Source of the DNA: Candidatus Binatus sp. | GTDB taxonomy: Bacteria; Desulfobacterota; Binatia; Binatales; Binataceae | Assembly: GCF_036567905.1 (NCBI RefSeq) | Contig: NZ_DATCTO010000073.1 | Coordinates: 1-51,296, forward strand | Reading direction: 5' to 3' | DNA: 51,296 bases | In this document: piece by piece, positions 16,820-26,325 of the stretch | Layout of the letters: each line of letters starts with the position of its first letter | How positions within the stretch are numbered: the first letter of the stretch is position 1 | Translations under genes and position numbers: made by a program | The notes under the pieces: generated by a model | The model's input: only the letters and a program-made list of their open reading frames with translations | Databases searched by the model: none | What the model was told of the DNA's origin: nothing

Positions 16820-19153
16820 CTAAAGGCTGAAGCGCATTCCGCCGTAAAAAGCGCGGCCGTCGCCCGGCTCGAAGTACGCGCCGTTGCCCGCATCGGGTAC
16901 GACCGCGGACACCCAGGTCGCGTTGGTGAGGTTTCGCGCGTCGAAGAAAAATTTACAGTGCAGGGGCTTGTAATCGTATCCGGCCCTTACTCCGACCAGC
17001 ACGTACGACGGCGCGTACGCGGTGTTCGCGCTGTTGACCGCCCAGTGGTTCATTGCCGAATCGACGTATGGCCCGAACCAGAACCCGGAATCGTGATTAT
17101 ACACCACTTCGCCGTGCAGATAGTTCTCAGGCGTAATGCCCGGAATCTGGTTGCTGTGATAGGTCGGATTGTCGACGAACCTGAAATACGAAAATGTGTA
17201 CGCGACCCGCGCTCTCAACGCGTCTCCCTGTGAATCCAGACCCAGAGCGCGGGCAATATTGCTCGCGATGAGCACGTCGTTGCCGAGCTCGATGCCGGTG
17301 TGGCGGGTACGCCCGATATTATCGTACGCAGGGATCGTGTAGCCGGCGTGGGGGTATGGAACGAAATTTACGTTCTGAAGCTCGTCCCAGATTTCGTAGT
17401 CAAAGACGCTCACGTCCCAATTGATTCGCTCATTCAGGGCGCCGCGTGTGCCGAGCTCGAACTGCCACGCCTTTTCGGCATCCATGTTTCCGAGGCCCGC
17501 CTTGGTGTTTACAGGCGAAGACTCCTCCAGCAGGATTGGCGGCTGATACGCACGGCTGATGTTTCCAAATGCCTGCGTCTGGGAAGTGATCTGGTAAATA
17601 AATCCCAATTTCGGAGAGATGCCGGAGAAGAAATCGGTTCCACCGGTCGAATCCGCCAGATACGCCGAGGTGTAGCCCACGATCGATCGTCGTGAATAGT
17701 CCATCCGTCCGCCCGCGACCAGGGTAAGCTTCGGAGTCAGGCTGAAATCGTCCTCGGCGTAGGTGCCTATGGTCAGCGCATGGTCCCATTGGTTTCGCAG
17801 CGGCGCGCCCATGTGTCCGCCTGGAAGGAGTGCGTACTCAAGATCTTTGACCAACGTGCCGCCGTACTGGATGCCGGCGCTCATCTTGTTCTGATAGCCG
17901 AAGAGCGGGGCAGTGGAGACGTAACGCAACTCGGAGTTCCAGTCGTAGCTGCTTCCTTGCAGAAACGCGTAGATCGGCGTGTGGTCGAGGTCGTGCCAGA
18001 TGAACTGATTGTACAGTTCCAGAACCCCGTATTCTCCCAGCGGCTGGGTAATGGTCACCCCGGTCCTTAGAAAGTCATAGCGGCGCCAAGCATTTGTAGT
18101 TACGGCCTTAGGCTCCGCCTGCTGTGGATTGGACTCCAGTTGCTTCAGCGTCAGCGCCTGCGGAAGCTTCTCGTCGTTGTGCAGGTAGTTCGCATCGAAA
18201 CGAATAGTCATTCCGTTTGCCGCGAGATAGCCGATGCTTAAAAATGCGCGCCGTTGAACCGCGCCGCTGTGGTTGCGATAGCCGCCGAGCTCCGAATCGC
18301 TGAGCCCCAAGTAGTAGTCCCAGGGCCCAATCACGCGGCCGGAACCCACGTAGTTCTTCACGTAGCCGAACGAGCCGCCGATGCTGTTGGTCTCAACCAG
18401 CGGAGTGTTGTAGCCGGTCTTCGAGACGAGGTTGATTGCGCCGCCGAGGCTGTCGGCGCCAAACTGCAGCGCGTTCGCGCCCTTGTAGACCTCGATGCGC
18501 TGGACGAAGTCGGGATCGACCGGCTGGAGGTAGGCAAACCCGTCAGCCTGATTCTGCGTGAAGCCGTCCTGCAGAAGATTCAGGCCCCAGAGCTGATAGG
18601 TATTCTCAAGCCCAGATCCACGGATTGATATCTGCGATTGTTCCTCCGCGCCCGCCCTGGTCCCCGCGATCACACCGGGCACGAAGTCGAGCACGTCGGC
18701 CAGATCGGAGGGTCTGCGCTGTTCGATGTGCTGCTGGGTCACGAGTCCCACCCCACCGGGCGTTTCATCGAGCGACTTGCGCGCTTCTTTGTCGTTTTGC
18801 AGCCGTTCCGGCACGATGCGCTTCCCTTTCACGGTAACCGGGGCGAGACGCATCGGCGCCTTGCGCTTGGAGGCGGCTGCCTTTTTCTGGTCCGGCTTCT
18901 TTCGCTGACCGGTTCCGCTACCAGCGCCGCCGCCAGCCTGCGTGGTCGCGGTTCCCGAGTCTGACACACTGGTTGTCGGAGCCGACGGTGAACTTGCCGC
19001 AGCAACGCAGACAGGAATTCCCAAAAGCGCCACTACTAACGCGCACCTCCACACCTTCTTCGCTTTGTAAACCTGGCGTCTGGCCGTGTTTGCGGCGTCG
19101 GGCAGAGAAACAGCCGCTCCAGCCAAAAGGGCAAGCTCAGAAATCCGTCGCAT
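16820..19153 (-). CDS. TonB-dependent outer-membrane receptor
   Basis: From the ATG at 19153 this is 777 residues; a longer frame upstream lacks a plausible signal peptide. After an N-terminal hydrophobic export segment (ALVVALLGIPVCVAAA), the plug domain runs from about residue 105: GGVGLVTQQHIEQRRPSDLA, VLDFVPGVIAG, SQISIRGSG and RIEVYKGANALQFGADSLGG, the canonical NxxSxRGxG and VEVxRGP-like plug motifs. A 22-strand barrel follows and ends with an aromatic residue (GRAFYGGMRFSL), as required for BAM insertion. GGGAG-like bases precede the start. The ligand cannot be read from sequence. Facing the nos cluster, and with a dedicated tonB, it may import copper like OprC/NosA; iron-siderophore or carbohydrate transport are alternatives. 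Confidence 0.9.
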   Translation of the reverse strand: MRRISELALLAGAAVSLPDAANTARRQVYKAKKVWRCALVVALLGIPVCVAAASSPSAPTTSVSDSGTATTQAGGGAGSGTGQRKKPDQKKAAASKRKAPMRLAPVTVKGKRIVPERLQNDKEARKSLDETPGGVGLVTQQHIEQRRPSDLADVLDFVPGVIAGTRAGAEEQSQISIRGSGLENTYQLWGLNLLQDGFTQNQADGFAYLQPVDPDFVQRIEVYKGANALQFGADSLGGAINLVSKTGYNTPLVETNSIGGSFGYVKNYVGSGRVIGPWDYYLGLSDSELGGYRNHSGAVQRRAFLSIGYLAANGMTIRFDANYLHNDEKLPQALTLKQLESNPQQAEPKAVTTNAWRRYDFLRTGVTITQPLGEYGVLELYNQFIWHDLDHTPIYAFLQGSSYDWNSELRYVSTAPLFGYQNKMSAGIQYGGTLVKDLEYALLPGGHMGAPLRNQWDHALTIGTYAEDDFSLTPKLTLVAGGRMDYSRRSIVGYTSAYLADSTGGTDFFSGISPKLGFIYQITSQTQAFGNISRAYQPPILLEESSPVNTKAGLGNMDAEKAWQFELGTRGALNERINWDVSVFDYEIWDELQNVNFVPYPHAGYTIPAYDNIGRTRHTGIELGNDVLIASNIARALGLDSQGDALRARVAYTFSYFRFVDNPTYHSNQIPGITPENYLHGEVVYNHDSGFWFGPYVDSAMNHWAVNSANTAYAPSYVLVGVRAGYDYKPLHCKFFFDARNLTNATWVSAVVPDAGNGAYFEPGDGRAFYGGMRFSL

Positions 19154-19275
19154 AGAACATCTCCCAGCGGACACCTTCGCGGTGCACCGCTTGCCTGAAG
19201 GAACAAGCTTGGCGCCGCGGCATTTGCGGCGTCGCAAAAGAAAACCAAATCGGGAACGTGGTCGAGCGAAGCTTC

Positions 19276-19590
19276 TTAGATGGGGCGCTTCGGGGGTGGG
19301 GTGTCGGGGGCGACCTGAAAATCGACTGGTCGCACTGCCTTTTTCACGGCGTTCGAGCCCAAGTCTCGGAGAACGAACTCCGGCAGTACCGTTGCTGGGC
19401 GGGCAAGCAATGTGTTCGACACACGGTCGAGCATTTGAATCGGCTGGCAAATGTTGGTGGTCAATTCGGGCCGGCTCGGTCCGGATACGACGACCAACCC
19501 GGCATTCGCGGGGACGCTGGCCAACAGCATGATGATGGCCATGATTAGACTCAGGTCCCGCAAGTCCGTCTTTGAAAACGACTGCCTCAT
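19276..19590 (-). CDS. Small secreted protein of the uptake operon
   Basis: A 104-residue protein with a signal peptide (LSLIMAIIMLLASVPANA, residues 13-30) and a mature part of about 74 residues with a single Cys and a proline-rich tail. No family recognised. It lies 16 nt after the DUF2318 gene and before the TonB-dependent receptor on the same strand, so it is probably cotranscribed and periplasmic. The reading frame has normal amino-acid composition and a genuine signal peptide, which supports it over overlapping frames. Confidence 0.6.
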   Translation of the reverse strand: MRQSFSKTDLRDLSLIMAIIMLLASVPANAGLVVVSGPSRPELTTNICQPIQMLDRVSNTLLARPATVLPEFVLRDLGSNAVKKAVRPVDFQVAPDTPPPKRPI

Positions 19591-19606
19591 ACCCCGGCTG
19601 CCACTT

Positions 19607-20077
19607 CTAGAACAACCCTCGCTCGCGTTGAAGATCGGCTGGCTTGATGTTGACGGTGTGCCCGGTCACCTGGAACGGCAGTTTCACAGGCACGCATGAT
19701 GCGAGGCCAGATTCCATTGCTTCCAACTTGTATCGATTGCCGCAATATCTGCAGACGAGATCCCCGCGAGAACTGACGTAACCCTTACGATACATGGAGC
19801 AGCGTCGGCAGGCGTCGATGGCTCCTTCAATCCGTCCTGTGGAGTCGCGGGCTAGAAGGAACCGAATCTGATCGCCCGCCCGATCTCGATACGTGAAAAA
19901 ACGCACATCACCCCGCCTCAGATTATCGGTCTCGATACTTATGGACGGATTCGCACTGACCGGGGAGAACTCAGGTGCTCTCGCCATCATCGACCACGAG
20001 ACTGCGACTGCCACCAAACCGGCGGCAGCAATCAACAGGGCCGAACGCCCTCGAAATCTTGCGATCGAGAAGGCCAT
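19607..20077 (-). CDS. DUF2318-type membrane-anchored metal-binding protein
   Basis: A 156-residue protein with one N-terminal membrane anchor (ALLIAAAGLVAVAVSWSM) and a periplasmic domain. The C-terminal part carries two CxxC pairs and a later Cys: AIDACRRCSMYRKGYVS, LVCRYCGNRYKLEAMES and GLASCVPVKLPFQVTG. This is the signature of DUF2318 domains, which accompany FTR1/FetM-type iron and related metal transport. Here it opens an operon with a TonB-dependent receptor and TonB, divergent from the nos cluster, so periplasmic metal handling (copper or iron) is the natural inference. No FTR1 permease is nearby. Confidence 0.75.
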   Translation of the reverse strand: MAFSIARFRGRSALLIAAAGLVAVAVSWSMMARAPEFSPVSANPSISIETDNLRRGDVRFFTYRDRAGDQIRFLLARDSTGRIEGAIDACRRCSMYRKGYVSSRGDLVCRYCGNRYKLEAMESGLASCVPVKLPFQVTGHTVNIKPADLQRERGLF

Positions 20078-21114
20078 CCTCTTAAGAGCCGCCGGCAGTT
20101 TGAGCTAATTTTAAAGCGAAGGCAACGGCAAGGTCGTAGGCGCTGCCGTCGGATCGCGACCGCCACACTGACCGCGACGCCCGAGGCAGCGCCCTCGCGG
20201 CCGGCAACCCCGCTACCGACCCTATTGATCAACATCTCGGTGGACGACGAAGATGTCGAAGAGCTGAAGTGGCTGCTCCCCACCGGCACGGTAGCGATAA
20301 TCAAGCCTGACGCGCTTCCGCTGCGGCGCGCGTGATCGCCGGTTCAAATCCGAGCGGCTCGACCAACCAAAGCTTCAATCCGCTCGTCGCACGAACCGAT
20401 AAATGCGTTCTTTGAGAGGCGGAAAAGAGTTTGTGTAAAGCTGTCAATACGAGTATTAATTGTACTTAATCTCAGGCGCTGTAGTATTAGCCTGCTTTAA
20501 GCCGTATTGCGTGGTTTTCTCGTCAAACATGGCGGAGAAGCAAATGAACAAGTACGCAGAAAAACCACGGATTGGCGCGATCGCGATCTTTGGCGTTGCC
20601 CGCCGCATAAGTCGAGCGCAGAGCGCAGCAGATTTCGGCGATGGGGAAGGATGGAGGAAAGGAGAAGTGTCTGCGAAATCGATTGCGAAGGTGGCATTCC
20701 CAGTCGTCGTGTGCCCGCGAGACGCGAAACTGCCCCCCGGCGCCGCTGGAAAGCCCGTGGAACAAAACCGGCCTGGAACCTTGCACAGGGAGGCCGGTTT
20801 CAGAGTTTTCAGTTTGATGGGCAAAAGGGACACAACTTCGCGGTCCAGTGGCCCCTTTGGAGCCATTGAAGTCACGACTGCAAAACGAGAAACGTTCTTT
20901 CGCGGCATTTCCTGATCTTTGTCTGCATTTTCTGGGGCATGTAGGTTGCTTGTGATCAGCTGATAGGCGGATACGCGGACCGGAAGATACGGAATTGTCA
21001 GCAGTCGGCGCGCGCCGCAATGGGACGGCGCATGCTACTCCCCCCAACCACGAGCAAGCCCCATCAGAGCCGAGAACATTGCTCCCAGACAGAAAACGAC
21101 AAAAGGGACAGGAA
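20078..21114. other. Intergenic region between the uptake operon and the nos cluster
   Basis: About 1 kb without a gene I can support. Frames at 20456-20915 exist on both strands but have unnatural composition and no recognisable domain. An inverted pair AATAC/GTATT lies at 20447-20458 in an AT-rich patch, and a 10-bp palindrome ATCAGCTGAT near 20956. At about 20334-20370 the sequence GGTTCAAATCC then CCA resembles a tRNA 3' end, but without the rest of a tRNA. Promoters for both divergent operons should lie here. Confidence 0.4.
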
Positions 21115-21507
21115 ATGACACAAGGCGGTTGGTGGAGAAACCGGATCGCGGCAGCAGTCTGTGCGAGCCTCCTCGCTCTAATCCTCTTCGCGAACGTGCA
21201 GTCGCGCAGTGCCGCCGCGAGCGGTTCAACAGTGGTCGTCACGATGACGGACAAGCCTACGATGTTCGTCCCTGAGACGGTAACCATTCGGGTCGGCGAC
21301 ACGGTCGAGTGGCGAAACACCGGAAAGATCGTTCACTGGGTAACAATTGGCCCTCCGATCCCAAAGGGCGCGCAGCCGTTCGACTCCGGGCCGATGCCTC
21401 CCGGCGCGGTATACCGGCATCCCTTCACTGTTGCCGGGCATTACAACTACGTCTGCGTACCGCATGCGGGCACTGGGATGATCGGCGTGGTCGAAGTCAC
21501 GGAGTAG
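21115..21507 (+). CDS. Plastocyanin-like cupredoxin
   Basis: A 130-residue periplasmic blue copper protein. From the ATG at 21115 (preceded by AAAGGGACAGGAA) it has a signal peptide (AAAVCASLLALILFANVQ) and a mature cupredoxin domain: MFVPETVTIRVGDTVEW, then NTGKIVHWVTIGPP with the first Cu-ligand His, and YVCVPHAGTGMIGVVEV with Cys, His and Met. That is a full type 1 copper site. An in-frame upstream start at 20995 would displace the signal peptide, so it is rejected. Being the first gene before nosZ, it is a likely electron donor to nitrous oxide reductase, as cupredoxins are for other denitrification enzymes (inference). Confidence 0.85.
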   Translation: MTQGGWWRNRIAAAVCASLLALILFANVQSRSAAASGSTVVVTMTDKPTMFVPETVTIRVGDTVEWRNTGKIVHWVTIGPPIPKGAQPFDSGPMPPGAVYRHPFTVAGHYNYVCVPHAGTGMIGVVEVTE

Positions 21508-21566
21508 AGAGCCCAGTAAGCTAGCGGCGCGATGAACGCGCTTGCCAGTTGCGAAGGAGCGGACTC

Positions 21567-23555
21567 ATGAATGCCAAATGCAGCGGAAGAATTTTCGCTT
21601 CAATAATTGTCGGGGTCGCGATTGCCGTGGGTGCGATGCTCTCGGGCTGCGAGAGTCGGCCTGCACAGGCGCCAGCCAAACCAAGTGCGATGGCGGGCGA
21701 TGCGGCCTCACTCGTGTACGTGCCGCCCGGGAAGTATGACGAGTTTTACGGTTTCTTCTCCGGCGGATACAGCGGTCAGATCGAAATCTACGGCATCCCG
21801 TCGGGCCGCTTGATCCAGGTCATTCCGGTGTTCTCGCAAAACCCCGAAGATGGTTATGGCTACTCCGAGGAGACCAAGGCCATGCTGATGACTTCGTGGG
21901 GGTTCGTGCCGTGGGACGACTCCCATCATCCGGAGCTGTCGCAGACCAACGGGGTGCCGGACGGCCGCTGGCTTTTCATCAACGGCAACAACACGCCGCG
22001 CGTGGCGCGAATCGATCTTCGGCGCTTCCGGACCGAGGAAATACTCGAGATCCCGAACAGCGCAGGGGGCCATTCGTCGCCGTTTACCACCGAGAATACT
22101 AACTACATAGTCTCGGGCACTCGGTTTAGTGTTCCGATCCCACAGAAAGACATTTCGATTGCCGACTACAAGGGCAATTTCAAGGGCAGCCTGAGCTTTA
22201 TCAAGGTCGACCCGAAGTCTGGCACGATGAATATTGCGTTCCAGATCCTAGTTCCGGGATTTGACTATGATCTGGCGCACTGCGGGAAGGGTCCTTCAGA
22301 CGGCTGGTGCTTCTTCTCCAGTTACAACACCGAAGAGGCGCACACGCTGCTCGAGGTCAACGCATCGCAGAATGACAAAGACTTTGTTGCGGCGGTGAAC
22401 TGGAAGCGCGCCGAGCAGTGCCTCACCGAGGGCAACGGCAAACAGATGGCGGCGCATTATCTCCACAACTATCTCGACCCCGTGACGGACACCGCCAAGA
22501 GCGAGGAGTTGACCAGCGTAGCCGTCCTCACGCCGCAGACCTGTCCGGACATGATATACTACCTGCCGACGCCCAAATCGCCGCATGGAATCGACGTGGA
22601 TCCCACCGGTGAATATATAGTTGCGGGCGGCAAGCTCTCTTCGACGATACCGATCCACTCGTTCCACAAGATGCTCGACGCCATCCAGAAAATGCAGTTC
22701 GAGACCGCGAGCTACGGCATCCCGGTGCTCAAGTACGAGGCGGTGCTGGCAGGCGAGGTCCCAAATGCATGCCTCGGGCCGCTGCACAACGAGTTCGACG
22801 GCAAAGGCAACGTATACACCTCGTGCTTCATTAGTTCCGAGATCATCAAGTGGAAGCTCGGCACCTGGGAGATCGAGGATCGAATTCCGGTCTATTACGC
22901 GCCCGGCCATCTGATGATCCCCGGCGGCGATTCCGCTAAGCCGTGGGGCAAGTACGTCGTCGCGATCAATAAGATGACGAAGGATCGCTTCCTGCCGACG
23001 GGTCCCGAGATGGGCCAATCTGCCCAGCTGATCGACATCTCGGGCGACAAGATGCGCACGTTGCTCGACTTCCCTACTATCAGCGAGCCGCACTATGCGC
23101 AGGCGATCCCGGCCAGCATGCTGATGCCGAACAACGTCAAGTATTACGACTTGGATAAGGACAAGAACCCGTATGCGACCAAATCCGAGGATGCGGCCAA
23201 GGTTGTGCGCTCAGGAAACGTGGTCCACGTTTACATGACTGCGATTCGCAGCCACTTCGTTCCCGACAATATCGAGGGCATTTTTGTCGGCGATACTGTG
23301 TACTTCCACGTGACCAACCTCGAACAGGACTGGGATGTGCCGCACGGCTTCGCGGTGATGGGGGCTGGGAACTCCGGCCTGGTGATCATGCCGGGCGAGA
23401 CACGGTCGCTCAAATGGATGCCGACCAGGACCGGCGTCTATCCTTTCTATTGCACAGACTTTTGCTCCGCGCTGCACCAAGAGATGCAGGGTTACGTGCG
23501 GGTGTCGGCGCCCGGTGCGAAGGTGGCGCTGTTATGGCATGGCGGAGGGAAATAA
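21567..23555 (+). CDS. nosZ: Nitrous oxide reductase, clade II-type, predicted lipoprotein
   Basis: A 662-residue enzyme reducing N2O to N2. The ATG at 21567 follows AAGGAG with suitable spacing. The N-terminus is a Sec-type signal with a lipobox (GAMLSGC, Cys28) in place of the twin-arginine signal of clade I enzymes, so membrane anchoring is expected. CuZ-domain features include DDSHHPELSQTNG and DGRWLFINGNNTPRVARIDL, plus HGIDVDPTGEY and CLGPLHNEFDGKGN. The C-terminal cupredoxin carries the CuA site PHGFAVMG and FYCTDFCSALHQEMQGYV (Cys, Cys, His, Met near 629-640); YCTDFCSALH is typical of clade II. nosB, nosD, nosF and nosY follow. Confidence 0.95.
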   Translation: MNAKCSGRIFASIIVGVAIAVGAMLSGCESRPAQAPAKPSAMAGDAASLVYVPPGKYDEFYGFFSGGYSGQIEIYGIPSGRLIQVIPVFSQNPEDGYGYSEETKAMLMTSWGFVPWDDSHHPELSQTNGVPDGRWLFINGNNTPRVARIDLRRFRTEEILEIPNSAGGHSSPFTTENTNYIVSGTRFSVPIPQKDISIADYKGNFKGSLSFIKVDPKSGTMNIAFQILVPGFDYDLAHCGKGPSDGWCFFSSYNTEEAHTLLEVNASQNDKDFVAAVNWKRAEQCLTEGNGKQMAAHYLHNYLDPVTDTAKSEELTSVAVLTPQTCPDMIYYLPTPKSPHGIDVDPTGEYIVAGGKLSSTIPIHSFHKMLDAIQKMQFETASYGIPVLKYEAVLAGEVPNACLGPLHNEFDGKGNVYTSCFISSEIIKWKLGTWEIEDRIPVYYAPGHLMIPGGDSAKPWGKYVVAINKMTKDRFLPTGPEMGQSAQLIDISGDKMRTLLDFPTISEPHYAQAIPASMLMPNNVKYYDLDKDKNPYATKSEDAAKVVRSGNVVHVYMTAIRSHFVPDNIEGIFVGDTVYFHVTNLEQDWDVPHGFAVMGAGNSGLVIMPGETRSLKWMPTRTGVYPFYCTDFCSALHQEMQGYVRVSAPGAKVALLWHGGGK

Positions 23556-23639
23556 CCGCGCAAGCAGAGCAGCGCCGGCCGGACGTGATGGTGATCGGCA
23601 AGCCAGCCTCTGGCCGGTTCCGCGCAACGAGAGACACCG

Positions 23640-24275
23640 ATGAAACTTAGACTGTCGCGCGCCATGATGCTGGCGGCGTCGCTGCTTCTTTTGATCTCGT
23701 TCGCCAAGCCGCTTTGGCACTACGACTTCGAGGCGCCGCAGTACCCCGAAGGTCTGCCGATGATCATCTACCTTGATCATCTCGGCGGCCGCGTCGACCT
23801 AGTGAACGAGCTCAACCATTACATCGGGATGCACAAAATCGTGGAGAGCGATTTTGCTGAATTCCGCATGATACCGGCCCTGGTTGTATTTTTCTGTATC
23901 GTGGGAATCGTGGTGGCCGCCTCCAAGCGGTTGTGGGTGCTGGTCGGATGGGTCGTCGGTCTTGCAATTGCGGGCTTACTCGGGTTAGCGGACTTCTACT
24001 CGTGGCTCTACATGTACGGGCACGAGCTGGATCCGCACGCGGCAATACGGATTCCGCCGTTTACACCGCACCTGCTCGGCGCGTACCGCATGATGAATTT
24101 CCGCATCGTCAGCTATCCCGGCATCGGCGGAATTGCGATCATACTCGCGGCTGTTCTCGGGTTCCTTGCGCTTGTGATGGAGTGGGCGCACGGCAGCTTC
24201 CGCGGCGCTCCGGCGATCGCACCGATCGGTTCGGAAATCGCGCCGGGGCATCCTCATCCGGGAGCGGCCCGGTGA
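23640..24275 (+). CDS. nosB: NosB-like integral membrane protein
   Basis: A 211-residue membrane protein with an N-terminal hydrophobic helix (MMLAASLLLLISFAKPLW), a periplasmic loop and about three further helices (LVVFFCIVGIVVAAS, VLVGWVVGLAIAGLLGL, IGGIAIILAAVLGFLALV). The loop segments YDFEAPQYPEGLPMIIY and ELNHYIGMHKIVESDFAEF are characteristic of the membrane protein encoded between nosZ and nosD in clade II nos clusters (NosB). Its role is unknown but required in the N2O respiration pathway of such organisms. The stop overlaps the presumptive GTG start of nosD. Confidence 0.8.
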   Translation: MKLRLSRAMMLAASLLLLISFAKPLWHYDFEAPQYPEGLPMIIYLDHLGGRVDLVNELNHYIGMHKIVESDFAEFRMIPALVVFFCIVGIVVAASKRLWVLVGWVVGLAIAGLLGLADFYSWLYMYGHELDPHAAIRIPPFTPHLLGAYRMMNFRIVSYPGIGGIAIILAAVLGFLALVMEWAHGSFRGAPAIAPIGSEIAPGHPHPGAAR

Positions 24276-25645
24276 GAATGATGGCTTATCGGCCTGGGAC
24301 TCCGCCGCCAAACTTGCGCCGATCGTCCTCCCTACGGCGCCCGCCGCTTCGCGCACGGACCACTGCCGCTCTCGCCGCGGTACTGTTGCTCGTCGTAGCG
24401 CCGCGCATGACCGCTGCGGCGCCGCCGTCAGAAATCGACGTCTGCCCTTCGTGCCCGTTCTCGAGCCTCACGGTCGCGGTGCGTGAGGCGCCCGCCGGGT
24501 CGCGGATCGTCGTCCGCGGAGGAATCTATCACGAGCACGGAATCACAGTGAACAAGCCGCTGGAGATCGTCGGGCAGGGATGGCCGGTAATCGACGGCGG
24601 TCGCGTCGGCGAGACCATCACGGTCACCAGCGACGACGTCCGAATCGGCGGGCTCGTCGTGCAGAATTCCGGCAGTGCCTTCGCTAGTGATCCTGCCGGG
24701 ATCAAGGTAAAAAACTCACGCCGCTGCGTGATCGAGCGAAACCGCCTGCTCAACGACTTCTTTGCGATTTACCTCGCTGCTTCGTCCGAGTGCACAGTCA
24801 GAGACAATGAGGTTCGCGGCGACGCGGTCTCGGAGGCGCTCAGCGGCAATGCGATTCACCTGTGGAACTGCCGGAAGATCGTCGTCGAGGGCAACCGCGT
24901 GAGCGGCCATCGCGACGGGCTCTACTTCGAGTTCCTGCACGATAGCACCATCGCCGACAACCTAAGCGAGCACAATCTCCGCTACGGGATGCACACCATG
25001 TTCTCGGCTGACAACAGCTATCGCGGCAACACGCTGCGCGATAATAGCGCGGGCGAGGTGCTGATGTACTCGAAGCGCCTGGTGGTAAGCGGCAATCTGA
25101 TCGAGCACAACTGGGGCGCGGCGTGCGACGGCGCGCTGCTCAAGGATCTCGATGAAAGCCGAATCGCGGACAACCTCTTCATCCGCAACTCGGTGGGGCT
25201 CTACGCCGAAGACTCGAACCGCAACCGGATCGAGAGAAACAAATTTCTCAACAACGGGATCGCGGTGCGGGTGATGGCCGATTCGATCGGCAATTCGTTC
25301 GCCGCGAACAGCTTTGAAGCGAACAGCTTCGACGTGGCGACCAACAGCCTGAGCACCTCCGAGAACAACTTCGACGGCAACTATTGGAGCGGCTACCGCG
25401 GCTACGACTTGAACGGCGACGGCATCGGCGACGTTCCCTACCACCCGGTTTCACTGTTGGCCGTGTTGATCGAGAACTACCCCGCTTCCGTAATCCTGCT
25501 GCGAAGTCCGTTTGCCCGGATGCTCGAGCTGGCCGAAACCGCGATTCCGGTGCTCACGCCCAAGGTGCTCGTCGACAACCGCCCGCTGATGTGGAGGCCG
25601 TCGTGGTCGAAATCCGCGACCTCAAAAAGCGCTTCGGCGCGCTGA
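24272..25645 (+). CDS. nosD: NosD, periplasmic copper-site maturation protein
   Basis: A 457-residue protein. The GTG at 24272 overlaps the nosB stop; ATG at 24278 or 24281 are alternatives. A long basic N-terminus precedes the export helix (AALAAVLLLVVAPRMTAAA). The mature part is a right-handed beta-helix of CASH/PbH1 repeats: GITVNKPLEIVGQGWPVIDG, NAIHLWNCRKIVVEGN, DGLYFEFLHDSTIADN, YGMHTMFSADNSYRGN, ending in DGIGDVPYHP. NosD works with the NosFY ABC transporter to deliver sulfur for the CuZ centre of NosZ. The C-terminus overlaps the nosF start. Confidence 0.9.
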   Translation: MRMMAYRPGTPPPNLRRSSSLRRPPLRARTTAALAAVLLLVVAPRMTAAAPPSEIDVCPSCPFSSLTVAVREAPAGSRIVVRGGIYHEHGITVNKPLEIVGQGWPVIDGGRVGETITVTSDDVRIGGLVVQNSGSAFASDPAGIKVKNSRRCVIERNRLLNDFFAIYLAASSECTVRDNEVRGDAVSEALSGNAIHLWNCRKIVVEGNRVSGHRDGLYFEFLHDSTIADNLSEHNLRYGMHTMFSADNSYRGNTLRDNSAGEVLMYSKRLVVSGNLIEHNWGAACDGALLKDLDESRIADNLFIRNSVGLYAEDSNRNRIERNKFLNNGIAVRVMADSIGNSFAANSFEANSFDVATNSLSTSENNFDGNYWSGYRGYDLNGDGIGDVPYHPVSLLAVLIENYPASVILLRSPFARMLELAETAIPVLTPKVLVDNRPLMWRPSWSKSATSKSASAR

Positions 25646-26325
25646 CCGTTTTCGACGGGATCACCGTCGCCTTTCGGCCCGGCGAGATCACGTCGGTTGT
25701 AGGCCCCAACGGCACGGGCAAGAGCACGCTTCTCAAATGCATCGTGGGACTGGTTCGCCCAAACTCGGGCGAGATCACCATCGATGGCACCATCGTCGGG
25801 CGGGATTGGCGCTATCGCGACAGGGTCGGATATGTTCCGCAGAGCCCGCGATTTCCCGAAGCGATGTCGGCGAACGAGCTGCTCGACTTTTTGAGTGACC
25901 TGCGCGGCGTGCGCGCGGTCAACAGCCATCGGCTGATCGATCTTTTCGATCTGAAACCGGTGATGAGTCGCCCGCTGCGTCATCTGTCCGGCGGTACGCG
26001 CCAGAAGATCAGCATCCTGGTGGGCACGGTTTTCGACCCGGATATTCTCGTGATGGACGAACCGATGGTGGGACTCGACCCGCTTGCGGCTCGCAGGCAA
26101 AAGCAATGGCTCCTCGAGCAAAGGTCGAACGGCAGGACGATAATCATGGCCTCGCACGTGATGGCCGAAGTGGAGACGTTTGCGGACCGCGTGACCTTCC
26201 TGCTCGACGGTCGCGTGTACTTCGATGGCGCGCCGGGGGCGGCGCTGGTGAGTTCGGGCGAGCGGACCCTGGAGAACGCGATCGCGAAAATGATGGAGAC
26301 CGGCTCGGCTTGCGCCAGGTGCTGA
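25603..26325 (+). CDS. nosF: NosF, ABC transporter ATPase
   Basis: A 240-residue ABC ATPase. The GTG at 25603 follows GGAGG at 25593-25597 and lies within the 3' end of nosD, in another frame. All motifs are present: Walker A VVGPNGTGKSTLLK, Q-loop GYVPQSP, signature LRHLSGGTRQK, Walker B DILVMDEPMVGLDP and switch His in IIMASHVMAE. NosF pairs with the NosY permease and periplasmic NosD in CuZ assembly of nitrous oxide reductase. Confidence 0.9.
   Translation: MVEIRDLKKRFGALTVFDGITVAFRPGEITSVVGPNGTGKSTLLKCIVGLVRPNSGEITIDGTIVGRDWRYRDRVGYVPQSPRFPEAMSANELLDFLSDLRGVRAVNSHRLIDLFDLKPVMSRPLRHLSGGTRQKISILVGTVFDPDILVMDEPMVGLDPLAARRQKQWLLEQRSNGRTIIMASHVMAEVETFADRVTFLLDGRVYFDGAPGAALVSSGERTLENAIAKMMETGSACARC

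Noticed and set aside
20334..20370. Possible tRNA 3' end (GGTTCAAATCC then CCA)
   Set aside because: The T stem has two mismatches and no acceptor 5' strand, D arm or anticodon arm is present upstream.
20456..20915. 150-codon frames on both strands
   Set aside because: They overlap almost completely, have atypical composition, no ribosome binding site and no domain; the GC content alone keeps them open.
20995..21114. Longer N-terminus for the cupredoxin
   Set aside because: It would put 40 non-hydrophobic residues before the signal peptide; the ATG at 21115 has a ribosome binding site.
23933..24271. Upstream extension of the nosD frame inside nosB
   Set aside because: It is out of frame with the clearly real nosB, and the true start with signal peptide lies at 24272-24283.
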